Shown here: positions 9,992-21,091 of the stretch, piece by piece | Layout: the number at the start of each line of letters is the position of its first letter | Numbering within the stretch: position 1 is the first letter of the stretch | NCBI RefSeq assembly: GCF_000006445.2 | Contig: NC_006048.2 | Span: 868,001-932,000 of the forward strand | Direction of reading: 5' to 3' | DNA: 64,000 nucleotides | Source of the DNA: Debaryomyces hansenii CBS767 | Lineage: Eukaryota; Ascomycota; Pichiomycetes; Serinales; Debaryomycetaceae | Program-made: the position numbers and the translations under genes | The notes under the pieces: generated by a model | Database searches by the model: none | What the model saw: the letters and a program-made list of their open reading frames with translations, nothing else | What the model was told of the DNA's origin: nothing

Positions 9992-12208
9992 TTATTTTTC
10001 AGTTTCATATTTTTTGTTGAGAAACAGGATTATATTATTGATTATATCCTGTTTCTTTGTTCCCAGTTTTATTAAACCTTTGTACTTGGAAACAAATTGC
10101 TTTAGCTGTGAAACATTGAAATGATTCCACTCATTAGATTTCCAGGCCGTCAACACTGCTTCTTCATTCAATTCTGGTACTTCCTTTTTCCGCTTTTTGT
10201 TGTCAGCACCATCACTAGATTCCATTTCTCTTTTCAACGACTCGTTGCTAAGTTTATTCAAGCGAACATTGAGTGTTTTCAACATCGTTTGTAATTCTTC
10301 TTGCTGCAAATACCCTCTTAATTCAATTAGTTTTTGGGTGGTTGTATCATTATTTGCAACAGTCTTCGATTCGGGACTCAATTCCTCCTGTAATAATTCA
10401 TTATTTATGATCTTATAAAAGTAATTTATTGACGGATTAGGGAAATCCAGAGGTCTGTACTCTCTTAAAAAAAATTGGGATATGATATGTTTGAAATTTA
10501 GTAAAATTTCTGGTGGCACGGATTCGCCAGAAAGTTCATTTAAGTTTACGTTGTTTAGGAATGAATATTCTGGCAAGGACCTAACATCGTCTAACCAAGG
10601 TAATCGGATCAAAAAGAATCCTTCTGGAAAATTCAAACCTGATTTATTTGAATTCGTTGCTTTGGTTGGATATAAAGCATACAAGTTTGGCATCGAATTT
10701 TTTTTGAGACATCCAAATAAGACCCCATATTTCTGCAATTTTATACACGATTGGTAAAGTGATGAGAATGTTTTAAAGGAGTTCTTATATCCCCCTTCAG
10801 CTGATGCTGTCTTGAGACCATCATTCATATCTGGTGTAACAAATATAGGGGCAGAAGAATTATAGTGAGGCTGATACGTGCTTAAACTCCTGAACCCTAA
10901 TAATTTCAAATATGGCGGTTTAGAAAAGCCATGGTCATCCAAGTCTTCATTTTGGTTATCGAATTCGTCATCGTCCTCATCCTCAGAGTTTCCTCCAGCT
11001 CTATTATCCGAATTATGGTCGAATGCATAATTTTTCAAGAAATTAATTTGCTTGGAATTCAAATATAATACATGATCATTGCCTATAGGAAATCCCTTTC
11101 TTATGTTTGCATCTTCATTTCTCTCCGTCACCGATTGATTACCCTTGGTTTCAACTTCTACCTTCTCACCAGTTCTATCATTCAAAATCTTACTACGAGT
11201 ATGAACAATTTTCAATTCCTCTCCACTATTATAAATCTTATTAAATTTCTTCAATTTTTCATGATTATAGATTGTATAGCCCTTAACTGAACAGCCAAAG
11301 TTACCAGAAACCCCCTCTCCATCGCCAAGTATCAAATCACAGGAAAAAAGAATCCGCTTAACCTCTTTCAATCTGAAAATCATTGATTTTATTTGTGTTG
11401 ATAAAGTAGTCTCCTTGAACCTAGGCGTAGACTTTGATATTCCATCAAATACAATATCATTCAATCTATCCGGATCAAACTCAGATTTAATATCTATACG
11501 CTCTTCATCATCATCATTTTTATCATTGCTTTTTCGATTATTTAAATAGTTTGTGTTCAAAAATATGTCCTGATACAAGCTGGGATCGAATACCTTTTTC
11601 TTAGACTGTTTTTCATCCGTATAACTATCTAAGAAGAAAGGAGTGATCTGTATTCGAAATTCGTCGTAATCATTAATAATCTTCCACAAATTATGTTTAC
11701 TCTTATCATTGTTAAATGGCTTATCATTATTCGTAAACCAAATTAGCTTCTTGTTATTATAATTCTTTTTATTATGGAATTCATTTAACATAGTATTAAG
11801 AACTGCCGGTAGATTATCTTCATTATAGCCATGTTCTATATATGGAAATTTATCTTTAAGTAAACTTATCCCATTAGCATCATCGTTAACCGCATCATTT
11901 AATATTTTCATATTGAAACTGTTTAGATCATTTAATTTAAATAATCTATTTAGCCCACAATCCTTCGTGAATTTCTTGTTCGTCTTCTGACAGTTATAAA
12001 AATAGATACCGATTCCAGTATTTGGTAATGTAATGATTAGTTCGCTAACCAATTCATTTATACTAGATAGTATTTCAATGAATTGTGATTTATTATCTAG
12101 TTCCTTCAAAGGAAGGAAAATATCAGGAGTTAATTCAATTAAGAATGCAATTCCTTCATGAATTTCGAATTGCTTGTAACTTTCATTTTCGTCGTCTGAA
12201 AAGCTCAT
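9992..12208 (-). CDS. YKU70: Ku70, DNA double-strand-break end-binding subunit
   Basis: A 738-residue protein with Ku70 architecture. The N-terminal alpha/beta (vWA-like) domain covers about residues 10-230. The Ku core beta-barrel follows (about 270-570, with segments such as DHVLYLNSKQINFLKNYAF and FGCLKKNSMPNLYALYPT). The C-terminal SAP-like helix-extended-helix is at about 690-735 (HFNVSQLKQFVSKYKGLIKL). Ku70 pairs with Ku80 to load on DNA ends in non-homologous end joining and at yeast telomeres. An acidic insert (about 405-425, EDEDDDEFDNQNEDLDD) interrupts the core. The gene is divergent from APS2 with 225 bases between start codons. Sequence divergence is high, as usual for yeast Ku70. 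Confidence 0.92.
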   Translation of the reverse strand: MSFSDDENESYKQFEIHEGIAFLIELTPDIFLPLKELDNKSQFIEILSSINELVSELIITLPNTGIGIYFYNCQKTNKKFTKDCGLNRLFKLNDLNSFNMKILNDAVNDDANGISLLKDKFPYIEHGYNEDNLPAVLNTMLNEFHNKKNYNNKKLIWFTNNDKPFNNDKSKHNLWKIINDYDEFRIQITPFFLDSYTDEKQSKKKVFDPSLYQDIFLNTNYLNNRKSNDKNDDDEERIDIKSEFDPDRLNDIVFDGISKSTPRFKETTLSTQIKSMIFRLKEVKRILFSCDLILGDGEGVSGNFGCSVKGYTIYNHEKLKKFNKIYNSGEELKIVHTRSKILNDRTGEKVEVETKGNQSVTERNEDANIRKGFPIGNDHVLYLNSKQINFLKNYAFDHNSDNRAGGNSEDEDDDEFDNQNEDLDDHGFSKPPYLKLLGFRSLSTYQPHYNSSAPIFVTPDMNDGLKTASAEGGYKNSFKTFSSLYQSCIKLQKYGVLFGCLKKNSMPNLYALYPTKATNSNKSGLNFPEGFFLIRLPWLDDVRSLPEYSFLNNVNLNELSGESVPPEILLNFKHIISQFFLREYRPLDFPNPSINYFYKIINNELLQEELSPESKTVANNDTTTQKLIELRGYLQQEELQTMLKTLNVRLNKLSNESLKREMESSDGADNKKRKKEVPELNEEAVLTAWKSNEWNHFNVSQLKQFVSKYKGLIKLGTKKQDIINNIILFLNKKYETEK

Positions 12209-12433
12209 GCTAATCTAATGTATAAAGATGATGATTATATTTTGGAGCGCATTTTTTGGTACTAGATCAAAATCATAATCTCAGTCGTCTGAAAGTGAAT
12301 AATTTAGACGTTATCTCCACGAACATTTAATTATACCATATAAGACAGACAAGTACAAACAACACTAAGTTGTAATAAATACCGATACTTCCAAAATACT
12401 TTGCATCATTTCTTGTTTGTTCTTTCATAGATT

Positions 12434-12871
12434 ATGGCTATTCATTTCATTCTAGTGCTTAACAGGCAGGGTAAAACAAGGCTTGCTAAGTGGTTTGATA
12501 ATAACTATACTACCCAGGATAAGCAAAGATATACAACAGAGATACATAGGTTGATATCTTCTAGGGACCTGAAATATCAGTCCAATTTTATTGAATACCA
12601 ACAGAACAAGTTGGTCTACAGGCGATACGCTGGATTGTATTTTATATCTTCCATAGATCTCATTGACAGTGAATTGGATTCGTTAGAGTCGCTACATTTT
12701 TTGGTGGAAGTGTTAGACGTTTATTTCGATAATGTTTGTGAACTAGACTTAATATTTAACTTCTATAAATTGTATTCTATATTAGATGAAATATTCTTGG
12801 GAGGAGAGTTTCAAGAGATACTGAAGGATAAAATCTTGGAAAGGTTGGCATATTTAGACAAATTAGACTAG
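12434..12871 (+). CDS. APS2: AP-2 adaptor complex sigma (small) subunit
   Basis: A 145-residue single-domain clathrin adaptor small chain (longin fold). It opens with MAIHFILVLNRQGKTRLAKW and contains the family signatures SNFIEYQQNKLVYRRYAGLY and VDVYFDNVCELDLIFNFYK-type core (residues about 94-113), then LDEIFLGGEFQEI. The SSRDLKYQSNF segment and overall length match Aps2 (147 aa) rather than Aps1, so AP-2 is preferred. The product acts in clathrin-mediated endocytosis at the plasma membrane. The gene is intronless here. It is convergent with CDC8, with only 34 bases between stop codons, so the 3' UTRs must overlap. Confidence 0.95.
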   Translation: MAIHFILVLNRQGKTRLAKWFDNNYTTQDKQRYTTEIHRLISSRDLKYQSNFIEYQQNKLVYRRYAGLYFISSIDLIDSELDSLESLHFLVEVLDVYFDNVCELDLIFNFYKLYSILDEIFLGGEFQEILKDKILERLAYLDKLD

Positions 12872-12905
12872 GATCAAGGTTTTAATAAATATATTACGGA
12901 CCATA

Positions 12906-13562
12906 TTATGTAAATCTTTCAATAGAATTTTCTGTTTGTTTGTTTAGATTTTTTTGTTCAATAAGATCCCATATTTTTGCGGTGACCTGGTCAATATTCA
13001 AGTTATTAACATCAATTATGTGAACCGAAGCATCATTATCAGCATTCAAGACTTCTAAAAAACAATTTTTCACGGATTTCTGAAAGTTTTCTTTTTCGTA
13101 TCTTTCTTCACCCCACCCTTTTCTATTACTCAATTCCTCTAAAGACAATGTTAGAAAGATAGTCAAGTCGGGTTTGGGCAAACCTTTATCTGGCGAATAT
13201 AACCAATCAATGCTGGCCATTTCTGGACTTGAATCATTCGAGAAGCGCAGTTTCGCTAAAGAATAAGCTATGCCTGAGTATATGTATCTATCCATAACAA
13301 TGAAATGACCTTTATTCAAGTCATTTACTATAGAGTCTGCTAGTTCCCATCTATTGGCAGAGAAAAGTAAATGAGCAGTCTGATCTGATAAGTTCAATTC
13401 GGAGTTTGTCAAGTACTCATTGATAATAGAACCTACCTTAGTTGATCTATCGGGAAATTTGATCAATTTCCCACCTGGAAGTCTTTCCAGAAGTATTCCA
13501 GACTGCGTCGACTTTCCAGACCTATCAAGACCCTCGATCAATATAAGCTGTCCTCTACCCAT
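12906..13562 (-). CDS. CDC8: Thymidylate kinase
   Basis: A 218-residue kinase that phosphorylates dTMP to dTDP for DNA synthesis. The P-loop EGLDRSGKST occupies residues 10-19. The dTMP-binding FPDRST motif follows at about 37-42, the DRY-type motif (VMDRYIYSGIAYS) at about 89-101, and a LID region with GWGEERYEKENF. The length matches Cdc8 (216 aa) of budding yeast. An MCB element lies 20 bases upstream of the start, consistent with G1/S-specific expression. The gene is convergent with APS2. Confidence 0.97.
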   Translation of the reverse strand: MGRGQLILIEGLDRSGKSTQSGILLERLPGGKLIKFPDRSTKVGSIINEYLTNSELNLSDQTAHLLFSANRWELADSIVNDLNKGHFIVMDRYIYSGIAYSLAKLRFSNDSSPEMASIDWLYSPDKGLPKPDLTIFLTLSLEELSNRKGWGEERYEKENFQKSVKNCFLEVLNADNDASVHIIDVNNLNIDQVTAKIWDLIEQKNLNKQTENSIERFT

Positions 13563-14908
13563 GGCTGGTCAATAATTTGCTACGCGTGTATACATTCCGA
13601 AGCGATAATTGAGTTTCACCTGTTGTCTCACTTACACAATTGGATCATTTGATACAAAGCGTAAACCTCCGATTTAGCCGACATTCAACCATAGCTAGTT
13701 TCACATGAAATGTGTCGTATGTCACCACATAGTTTCATTATAGTTTACAATCGTTTCTGCCGTTCATTTCAGAAGGCAGCCTTGTGTGATACAATTAGCC
13801 CTCCCTTCCCAAGTCTACATATGCAGCAAAAAATACTAACCAGAGAACACACTACATAGGTAAAAGCACAAGATCATATTACAAATAATCTTGAACCCAA
13901 ATGTTTAAGGGATTATGACCGAATGAGTCAGAGTTTTACTCATCATCCGGAGATACACCCTCAGCTTGATGTATAAGCACATCATCCCAATGATCGTACT
14001 CCAAACACTAAGGAAAGAAGTACTATCATTGTCCAACGGCAATCAAGTTAATTGTAATGACAAACAAGAAACGACGCCATTGGGATGCCTTAATAATAGA
14101 AAAAATATTATAATTATGTCCCAGCAGAATTTTTTTTTTTTCATATACTGAACATCGGTCGTGTATACGTACAGTTCCTCCTGTCAAATTTATGAACGCG
14201 GTTGCTTCAAGATAGACTGTACTCGGGGTAACTTGACTGAAATCCAAATGTACCGAATATGTACAGGGATAACATAATAGGTTTCTGTAGAGATTATTAG
14301 CGTGTATATTAAAGGTTAGCAACGAACCTGATTAGTTTTCCTAATTACTGAAGTAGACCTATTAATAGTTTCGCGCATTTTTCCGTAACTTTAATGCTGC
14401 TGAAGGAGCCTGGTATGTAAGATCTAAAAGCCAGAGAAGGCTAAGCATTACAGCAAATGAATGCTCGAAATATTTGGCCCTGGTGGAATAGAACTACCTA
14501 GTAGCACAATCAACTGCGAACACTATATAAAAAGAGCTTGTAGTTAAGCCGTTTTATGGCGTGTCTAGGATTCTGCTACACTGCCACTATTTGAGGAATT
14601 AATTGTTGAGTAGTGACAGGCACTGAATCGGCTTGGATCATTTTTCAAACATCCAGCAGAAATTTGTTTTACAAAATTAGTTTGAACAGTAGCATTTACA
14701 TATATACATCTATCTTGGTTTATTAAAACGACCGGAATAGTAATAAATAGGCGTTAAAAGAAAGGAACTATTAATTTCCGTATTTGGGAGTTCGAATTTG
14801 TTTGCTCGTTCTTATTATTATCGTCGATCACACTCCAGAAAAATTCTGATTTTTTCTTCTTAGGAAATAGTACATTCGTTGATCTGATATAGCTCTACGG
14901 TCTTTTTA
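13563..14908. other. Long intergenic region between CDC8 and the SVL3-like gene
   Basis: About 1.35 kb separating two divergent genes. It contains the MCB near CDC8, a TGAGTCA (Gcn4/AP-1-type) motif at 13924-13930, a 13-T run near 14130, and a TACTAAC at 13834-13840 with no supporting splice partners. Short ORFs are not convincing. A large regulatory region for the spliced SVL3-like gene is the simplest reading. Confidence 0.4.
13582..13587 (-). promoter_or_regulatory. MCB element (ACGCGT) at CDC8
   Basis: The palindrome ACGCGT, the MBF (Mbp1/Swi6) site of G1/S genes, lies 20 bases upstream of the CDC8 ATG. CDC8 is an MBF-type target in other yeasts. It is unusually close to the start codon, so it may fall in the 5' leader of some transcripts. 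A six-base motif alone is weak evidence; the gene context supports it. Confidence 0.55.
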
Positions 14909-17521
14909 ATGTCGAGTATCGAAATATTAACAGGTATGTTGTTTGTGAATAGACATATCGTGTTTTGGGAGAACGAAATGGGTGCTAGCAAAATGTCTGC
15001 GCCCGAATACACGAAGGAGTACTCGCTACAGAGCATCAATACTAACTGATTTATAGTTGGAAGTAATCCAAATGTTGCGTTTTATGCATGGCGATTACAT
15101 GAAACACAGTCTTGTAACGTGTCGGTGGTAAACTCTAGAATTAAGGGAGATAGTATCAACTGGAGATCACCTGTGTTGGGGACTTCTACATTCAAGCCAT
15201 ATGAGATTTACCAAGACTTATCGCAAATCAGTCCTGGATCAAACAAATATGATATTGTATTCATCAGTTGTACGTCTTTGCAGGATTTTCAGACCGTCTG
15301 TGCAGATTTGGTGCCATTCTTACACAAGAAATCTGCCATAGTTGTAGAAAGCACCGGATATGTTAATTTGGAGCCATTTGTTCAACTCAGCTTTCCATCA
15401 ATGAAAGACATTACTATTTGTTGTATTATGAACGAATCGGACGTCAGGCAAATAGATGGAGATAATTTTACCCATATTTTGAGAAACAACGATAACAGAA
15501 TATATTTGGGAACGTCGTTGACAAATTCTAACATTTCATCTACCTCAAATCCAAGTTTTCAAAAAGTATATAAATTAATGCAATTAGTACAGCAAGATTC
15601 TTCAAATAGCATTTCATTATTGAAATCAATTGTCCCTAAAGAGTTCATGACTTACCAGTGGAAGCTTGCATTACCAAGAATTGTTTTCAATCCTTTATCT
15701 GTGATTTTTGAAGCCGAGGTTCCGGCAAATTTGTCCAACCAGATTTTATGCAAGCCACTTATTACTGGTATGATCAATGAAATATTCAAAATTATTAAAA
15801 AAATGGATTGTAAGCTAGTCAAGGGATCTGAAAATGAAAATAATTTGTTCAAAAACTGGTGTAGCAGTTTCCCTGAGGCTCCGAAGAATCAAAACTATTT
15901 GAACTCACCTCCTTTGTTCTATGAATTTTACAGGCAGTACGACTTAAATATTGATTTATTATTGTTGCAGCCCATATTACTAGCTGATGACCATGGTATT
16001 AGAACCCCTTATTTGGAGAATATTTATTCTACGATGTGCCAATATATTAAAATCAACGATGCTGATACGAATTCAATCTTTTTCACAAGAAAATCCAACT
16101 CTAATATGAATAAAGGAAAAGTGAATCAAATTAATGCGGATCATGAGTTTAAGTTAAATCAGTTGAATATTATTAGTAGTGACTTGGCAAGAATGGAATC
16201 TAATAAGAATCAATTAGATTCTTACTTAAGAGAAAAGGAAATTTTAAAGGGACAAGTTGGTGAAGATATCAATAAACAAGAATTGAATTTAAGGAAATTA
16301 AATATCAATGTGGATCATCAACAACAAAAGTTATCGCAAATTGAACAAAGACTTGAGCAGTTACAATTACAAGAACAAAAAATTGGCAATAACCAAATGA
16401 AGCTGATTCAACCCTCTGAACTAGAAGAACGTACTCTACCTCAAAGTGAAACAAACAGAACATTCAGAGATTCTGTTGCTCCAAATGATAATTTGGAAGA
16501 TTTAGCAGATATAGCGTTGTATGGAGCCGCTTTAGGTAGCCCAGTTCCAAACCAGAATGCATCACATAATGGCGAGGCTGATATGAATGGAAGCAGCGTT
16601 CCAAACAGGGCTTTAAATATGAATGGTGGTAACGACCAGGTCCATAGTAATGGAAATGCTCATTCAAACGGTAACATTCAATTATTGAATGGTGATCTTC
16701 CTCAGCATTTGCATGAAAAAGAATTGGAATTACAGAAAAGAGAAAGGGTGCTTATTAACAGGGAGTTATCCTTACCTAATGATAATCAGATGAATGGATA
16801 TTACGATAATGAACAGCATCGCCAACCACAACATCCTCAGCAACAACCACATCAGCAAACTCCTCCAGCTTTGCATCTCGACACGCAACAAAAGAATATG
16901 AATATGCCACCTAATCAACAACAATATTATAACCAAAGACAGTACAATAATAACCATGGTTACATGCCATCACCAATGGATCAACAACTTCCACATGGTT
17001 TACCATCTAATGGATTACCTCCAAATGCATTACCACCAAACTTGCGGGTCAATTCGATGAATTCAAATATGAATAGGTATAACATGCCACCGCCGCAGAT
17101 GGTGAATGGAAATCCACATCAAGCAAATGGTTATGGAGGTAAAACACAAAGATTAAGTTCTTTCCCATCTTCTTCACATAATTATCAGGATTTACACCAA
17201 CAACAGTATATGCAAAACCCACCTCAACAACAATACTATAACAATACGTATCAAAATGGGCCACCTGTTGATCCTGGTGTAGAATCAAGGTTTAAGGCGC
17301 AACCAAGAAAACTGAATCGTCGTTCTGCTTTCCCTCAAATGAATGGTGACTTGTCAGGATTAGATATGGGTGGTAGAGGCGGCATGCCTATGCCTGGTGG
17401 TACCAATCCTGCGGCCACAAAAGCTAATAAGCATAGATCAGCTATGCCAATGAATGCGAATGGTAACAGAACGAGTCCTCCACAGCATAAGAAATCTGCT
17501 AGTAACTATGCGATCCCACAA

Positions 17522-17578
<57 letters not shown>

Positions 17579-17944
17579 CAGGCTCAGGCTCAGGCTCAGG
17601 CTCAGGCCCAGGCTCAGGCTCAAGGTCATGCTCAAGGTCATGCTCAGGCTCAGGGTACAAGAATCAATGTTCTTGGACAGGGTCAACCTTCCTCTGAACC
17701 CCAGCAGTATAACCATGCTCAGCCACAGCAACAATACTTGCAACTCCCTAATGGTTCAAATGCTTCTAGCAATTCGTCAAATTCAGTTAATACTAATGAT
17801 ACACCTCAAACTAATGATGAAGGTGTTCAAATACATGTTCCTATTGCAGATCCTAATACAAATGCTAAGCCATTAGGAGGTATTTCCAATCCAAATAAAG
17901 AGGTCGAGACGAAGAAAAAGAGAGGTTTATTCAGAAAGCACTGA
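14909..17944 (+). CDS. SVL3: Svl3/Pam1-family protein, spliced (join 14909..14933, 15057..17944)
   Basis: Exon 1 is 25 bases (MSSIEILT plus one base). A 123-base intron runs from GTATGT (14934) through the branch point TACTAAC (15040-15046) to TAG (15056). Splicing yields a 970-residue protein. The N-terminus MSSIEILTVGSNPNVAFYAW is a Rossmann-like start that matches Svl3/Pam1 and is only obtained after splicing. The N-terminal domain spans about residues 1-310. A coiled-coil-like segment (about 350-430) and a long Gln/Asn/Pro-rich tail follow. The tail contains a Gly-Gln then Ala-Gln dipeptide run (about residues 829-875) and ends in a basic KKKRGLFRKH. Svl3 and Pam1 act at sites of polarised growth in budding yeast. 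The precise biochemical role is unknown. Confidence 0.85.
14934..15056 (+). other. Spliceosomal intron of the SVL3-like gene
   Basis: A 123-base intron with consensus 5' splice site GTATGT, branch point TACTAAC at 15040-15046 and the 3' site TAG at 15054-15056, 10 bases after the branch point. It interrupts the ninth codon. Without splicing the downstream frame would have to begin at a non-ATG codon and would lose the conserved GSN motif. Confidence 0.92.
17519..17656 (+). repeat. Hexanucleotide tandem repeat in the SVL3-like coding sequence
   Basis: About ten perfect copies of CAAGGT (Gln-Gly) are followed by GCTCAG copies (Ala-Gln) and mixed GGTCATGCT units. The repeat keeps frame in multiples of two codons, so length changes between strains would not break the gene. 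Confidence 0.95.
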
Positions 17945-18227
17945 TATGTCGATGGCTATCGGTTTTTTGTTTATTTATTTTGATGATCTAATTCTATTTA
18001 AGAAACGATTTTTCTCGTTTAATTTACTCAAAAATTATATATATACTTAATAATTGTTTATATTATATATAATTGTCTTCTGTTATAATTTGCGTAGTTT
18101 GCAAAAATACCCTGTCAATTTTTATCGTGTCAAAAGTTTTTGATTTTCTTATTGAACGATCACTTTCAACATATTCTTATTACCACCAATCCAATCAATT
18201 GAATACATACCAGTGAAGATAATAACT

Positions 18228-18866
18228 ATGGCTCCAAAGAGATTGTTTTATGAAGATGACGAAGTCATAATAACCAAACCAGGATTCAATGTAGAAATTT
18301 CTGATGATTTGAAAGAACAGGAATCTTCCCACGGAAACATTTCATTCATTAAAGGTATGGGAATTAGAACAGCCCCAGTTCTTGAAGAATATGTTAATAA
18401 GACTAGATTAATTTTACATGAGAAATTAAGCTACTACGGTGCTGAATTGGGCACTCAACAATCAGCTCTTTGCAACGAATACAGAACGATTAAGAATGAA
18501 GTTCAATCGTCAATTAAAGAACCTGTTTTGCCGAATTTAATTTATATTTTAACTTCATCATTGACCGGTTCAATTTTAGTTAATAAAAGATCATTACCAC
18601 TTAGATTCATTACTCCAGTTATTTTTGGTGGAGTTGCATTCAATTATTTCATGCCTAGATCCTACAATGTTGTACAAGAAAAATTTACGACCTATGAGAA
18701 GGAAAATTTACCAGATGCTTACAAGAATCAAATCACTTTAGCTGAAAAGTATCAAGATTTCAAGAAGGGTTTATTTGAAGGATTAGACAATACAAGCACT
18801 CAGATTGAAAACTCAGTTCATGATGCCAGATTGTATTTGGCTGATATTTTTTCGGATAAGAAATAG
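18228..18866 (+). CDS. MICOS complex subunit, apolipoprotein O family (Mic26/Mic27-type)
   Basis: A 212-residue protein using the ATG at 18228; the frame is open further upstream, but only to a GTG. The N-terminal half is soluble. The characteristic core EPVLPNLIYILTSSLTGSIL (about residues 104-123) is followed by a short basic loop with RSLPLRF and a second hydrophobic segment (ITPVIFGGVAFNYFMP, about 132-147). This pair of membrane segments is typical of ApoO-like MICOS subunits, which stabilise cristae junctions in the inner mitochondrial membrane. I cannot separate Mic26 from Mic27 orthology by eye. It is convergent with the AVT-type transporter, 74 bases away. Confidence 0.8.
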   Translation: MAPKRLFYEDDEVIITKPGFNVEISDDLKEQESSHGNISFIKGMGIRTAPVLEEYVNKTRLILHEKLSYYGAELGTQQSALCNEYRTIKNEVQSSIKEPVLPNLIYILTSSLTGSILVNKRSLPLRFITPVIFGGVAFNYFMPRSYNVVQEKFTTYEKENLPDAYKNQITLAEKYQDFKKGLFEGLDNTSTQIENSVHDARLYLADIFSDKK

Positions 18867-18940
18867 ATAATTTAATATATATTACTTGAACATATATAGT
18901 CTATAATTAATATTTGTCGTTTCAATTAAAACGTAAAATT

Positions 18941-20929
18941 TCAACCTACCACAATCTGATATGTAGTATATATCATTGCAACACCACCAATCACAACTAG
19001 AATACAATCCAAGCACCCCAACCAAAACCTCTTTCTATTTTCAGCTTGATTAAAAGTATCGCTGTATTTGCAACAACTCTTCAAATGTAAAATAGGGGGG
19101 TACATATAAACAAGTGGGATACATGCAAAACATCCTACAAAAGAAACAAATCTATCTAAGTTTTGACCACCCACCAAAGCCACTACAGCTGTGAGTAAGA
19201 CAAAACCAAATCTAAAGAAATTCTTTAGCCATTTTACTCTTAATGAATATTTCCCAGTTTTTGTGAACAATTTCAGTTCTACTAATCTGATTGCTGGGAA
19301 CAATTGCAATGGCGTCGAAAGTAAAATAGCAAATGCATATAACAATTGAACCATAATAACGAATGGAGAATCTTGCGGTAAATTTAATATGATCACTGTC
19401 TTCACATACTTACCAAAGGTGAGATAACCCAAAGAACCAATCCCAATGAAGATTGTCGAGATAGTTGCAATCACCAGAAACAATACCCTTGGAAAGTTAT
19501 TCGGGTAGATCATTGATTCTTGAATGGGAATAATTAAGCCTATACCTTCAAACGCAAATATAGAGACACCTATGAATAAAGAAAAGCTTTCTTTATTGAA
19601 AAAGAATTCAATGTCCTTACCAAATGCCCCGTGGTTTAAAAACAATAGCTCATAAAAGCTGTAGTACAATATAGTCACCAATCCAATAAGAATAAATATG
19701 TTTGCCAACAATGCCAGTAATGATAATTTAGTTATATCTCTAATCAACGAAAGCGGCAAAAAAATGATCAATTGAATTAAAATAAAGTACATGATATGGA
19801 TATCGCTAGTGTTAATACTAGTCACACTTCCAACAAAAGCTTTTAAATTCTCTGAAGTGAAAACAATATAAGCAGCAACAAATCCAATCTGAGAGATGAT
19901 AATTGAAGTTAAAATCAATTGCTGCAACCATTTGCCATACAATTTTAGCCCAATATCACCAAAACTTGATACTTTAGTGGCTAATTTAGCGTGAATCAAA
20001 ATCAAATAACACCAAAAGGATAATAATCCAAAGAACGCTAAAACAAGTGATGAGAACATTAAACCACCGTTTGAAAATGCTTTAGGTAAAAATAACACAC
20101 CAGTGCCAATGAATGCCTTCAATAATAGGAAATAAGCCTTCTTATCAGTAGCAGTACCCTTTGCATTAATCTTTACAGATTCTTGATTAGGCAACAATAA
20201 TGATTCTTCATCAATACTGTCATCAAAATTGGGTATATGTGCCTTATAATGACATGCTATTAAATCATTTTGATCCTCTAAATCTTCACCCGCAAAATGT
20301 CCATAAATACTCAAGAATTCAACGAAATTTTTGGTTAAAAAATTTGGATTCCTGGTTCTAAGGGTATTGTTCATAATAAATTGTCTTCTAAAACCACCAG
20401 GAACATTAAGCGAGCTAGCAGTCGACCCTCTTCTTCGGGTTTCCATTTCGGATGATGACAAACTACGAGAACGTTTTGGAGCTTTGGGCCTATATTCCTG
20501 ATCCGCTATTTTATATAAATCTCTAGTAATATCACCTCCCTCCATTTGCAACGCATTCACTTTTTGATCTTTTAAATGCTTATGGACTTGCTTTATAATC
20601 TTAGGATCATCCATCCCTGTAGAGAAATCTGTTTCCACTCCATTCAGGGTTGGAATATCAGCAACCTCATTTCCACTATGGAACACTTCACTACCATTAT
20701 ATTTACTCGATGACTTAGACGATGAAGATTCTATACATTCATTATAATTTCTTGAAGAATCTTCTTTCAAAAACGGAGAATTAGCAGTAAACGAATGAGA
20801 GTGTATTCCATTTCTAATTGACGGCGAAGTAATTGGTGATTCCGAAATAGGTGATCTAGCTAGTTTAGCTATTGAGAGTCGCCTAGATGATGAGCCTGTC
20901 AGTTCTTGAATTTTTCTAGGCCCCGACAT
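18941..20929 (-). CDS. Vacuolar amino acid transporter, AVT3/AVT4 type
   Basis: A 662-residue AAAP-family transporter. The first 265 residues are a Ser-rich cytosolic N-terminus. The first membrane segment carries the family signature KAFIGTGVLFLPKAFSNGG (about residues 268-286), and roughly ten more hydrophobic spans follow to the C-terminus. Within the family, the long N-terminus and this signature match Avt3/Avt4, which export neutral amino acids from the vacuole. The basic and Ser-rich N-terminus (for example RRGSTAS) is a likely phosphorylation target. I cannot say which paralogue it corresponds to. Confidence 0.88.
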   Translation of the reverse strand: MSGPRKIQELTGSSSRRLSIAKLARSPISESPITSPSIRNGIHSHSFTANSPFLKEDSSRNYNECIESSSSKSSSKYNGSEVFHSGNEVADIPTLNGVETDFSTGMDDPKIIKQVHKHLKDQKVNALQMEGGDITRDLYKIADQEYRPKAPKRSRSLSSSEMETRRRGSTASSLNVPGGFRRQFIMNNTLRTRNPNFLTKNFVEFLSIYGHFAGEDLEDQNDLIACHYKAHIPNFDDSIDEESLLLPNQESVKINAKGTATDKKAYFLLLKAFIGTGVLFLPKAFSNGGLMFSSLVLAFFGLLSFWCYLILIHAKLATKVSSFGDIGLKLYGKWLQQLILTSIIISQIGFVAAYIVFTSENLKAFVGSVTSINTSDIHIMYFILIQLIIFLPLSLIRDITKLSLLALLANIFILIGLVTILYYSFYELLFLNHGAFGKDIEFFFNKESFSLFIGVSIFAFEGIGLIIPIQESMIYPNNFPRVLFLVIATISTIFIGIGSLGYLTFGKYVKTVIILNLPQDSPFVIMVQLLYAFAILLSTPLQLFPAIRLVELKLFTKTGKYSLRVKWLKNFFRFGFVLLTAVVALVGGQNLDRFVSFVGCFACIPLVYMYPPILHLKSCCKYSDTFNQAENRKRFWLGCLDCILVVIGGVAMIYTTYQIVVG

Positions 20930-21091
20930 TAACCTCTCTACCGATTTGTTGCCTGAAATAGAATATATTAGAGAAAATACTTCGGTCGGGATCTTTTGTT
21001 GATAAGAAAATCGTTATCAACAATTTTCCTCGACATTCGCGGGCTTCAAAATATTTTTAAATCTATATTAAATATTTTAGCCATATATAAA

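Noticed and set aside
13834..13859. TACTAAC followed by TAG, suggesting another intron
   Set aside because: No GTATGT-type donor with an open exon upstream and no open frame downstream; probably a chance match.
17519..17656. CRISPR-like regular repeat
   Set aside because: The repeats are contiguous with no spacers, lie inside a coding sequence, and the organism is a yeast.
17454..17876. Plus-strand frame with a Lys-Val/Arg-Leu repeat
   Set aside because: A shifted reading of the CAAGGT/GCTCAG repeat inside the SVL3-like coding sequence.
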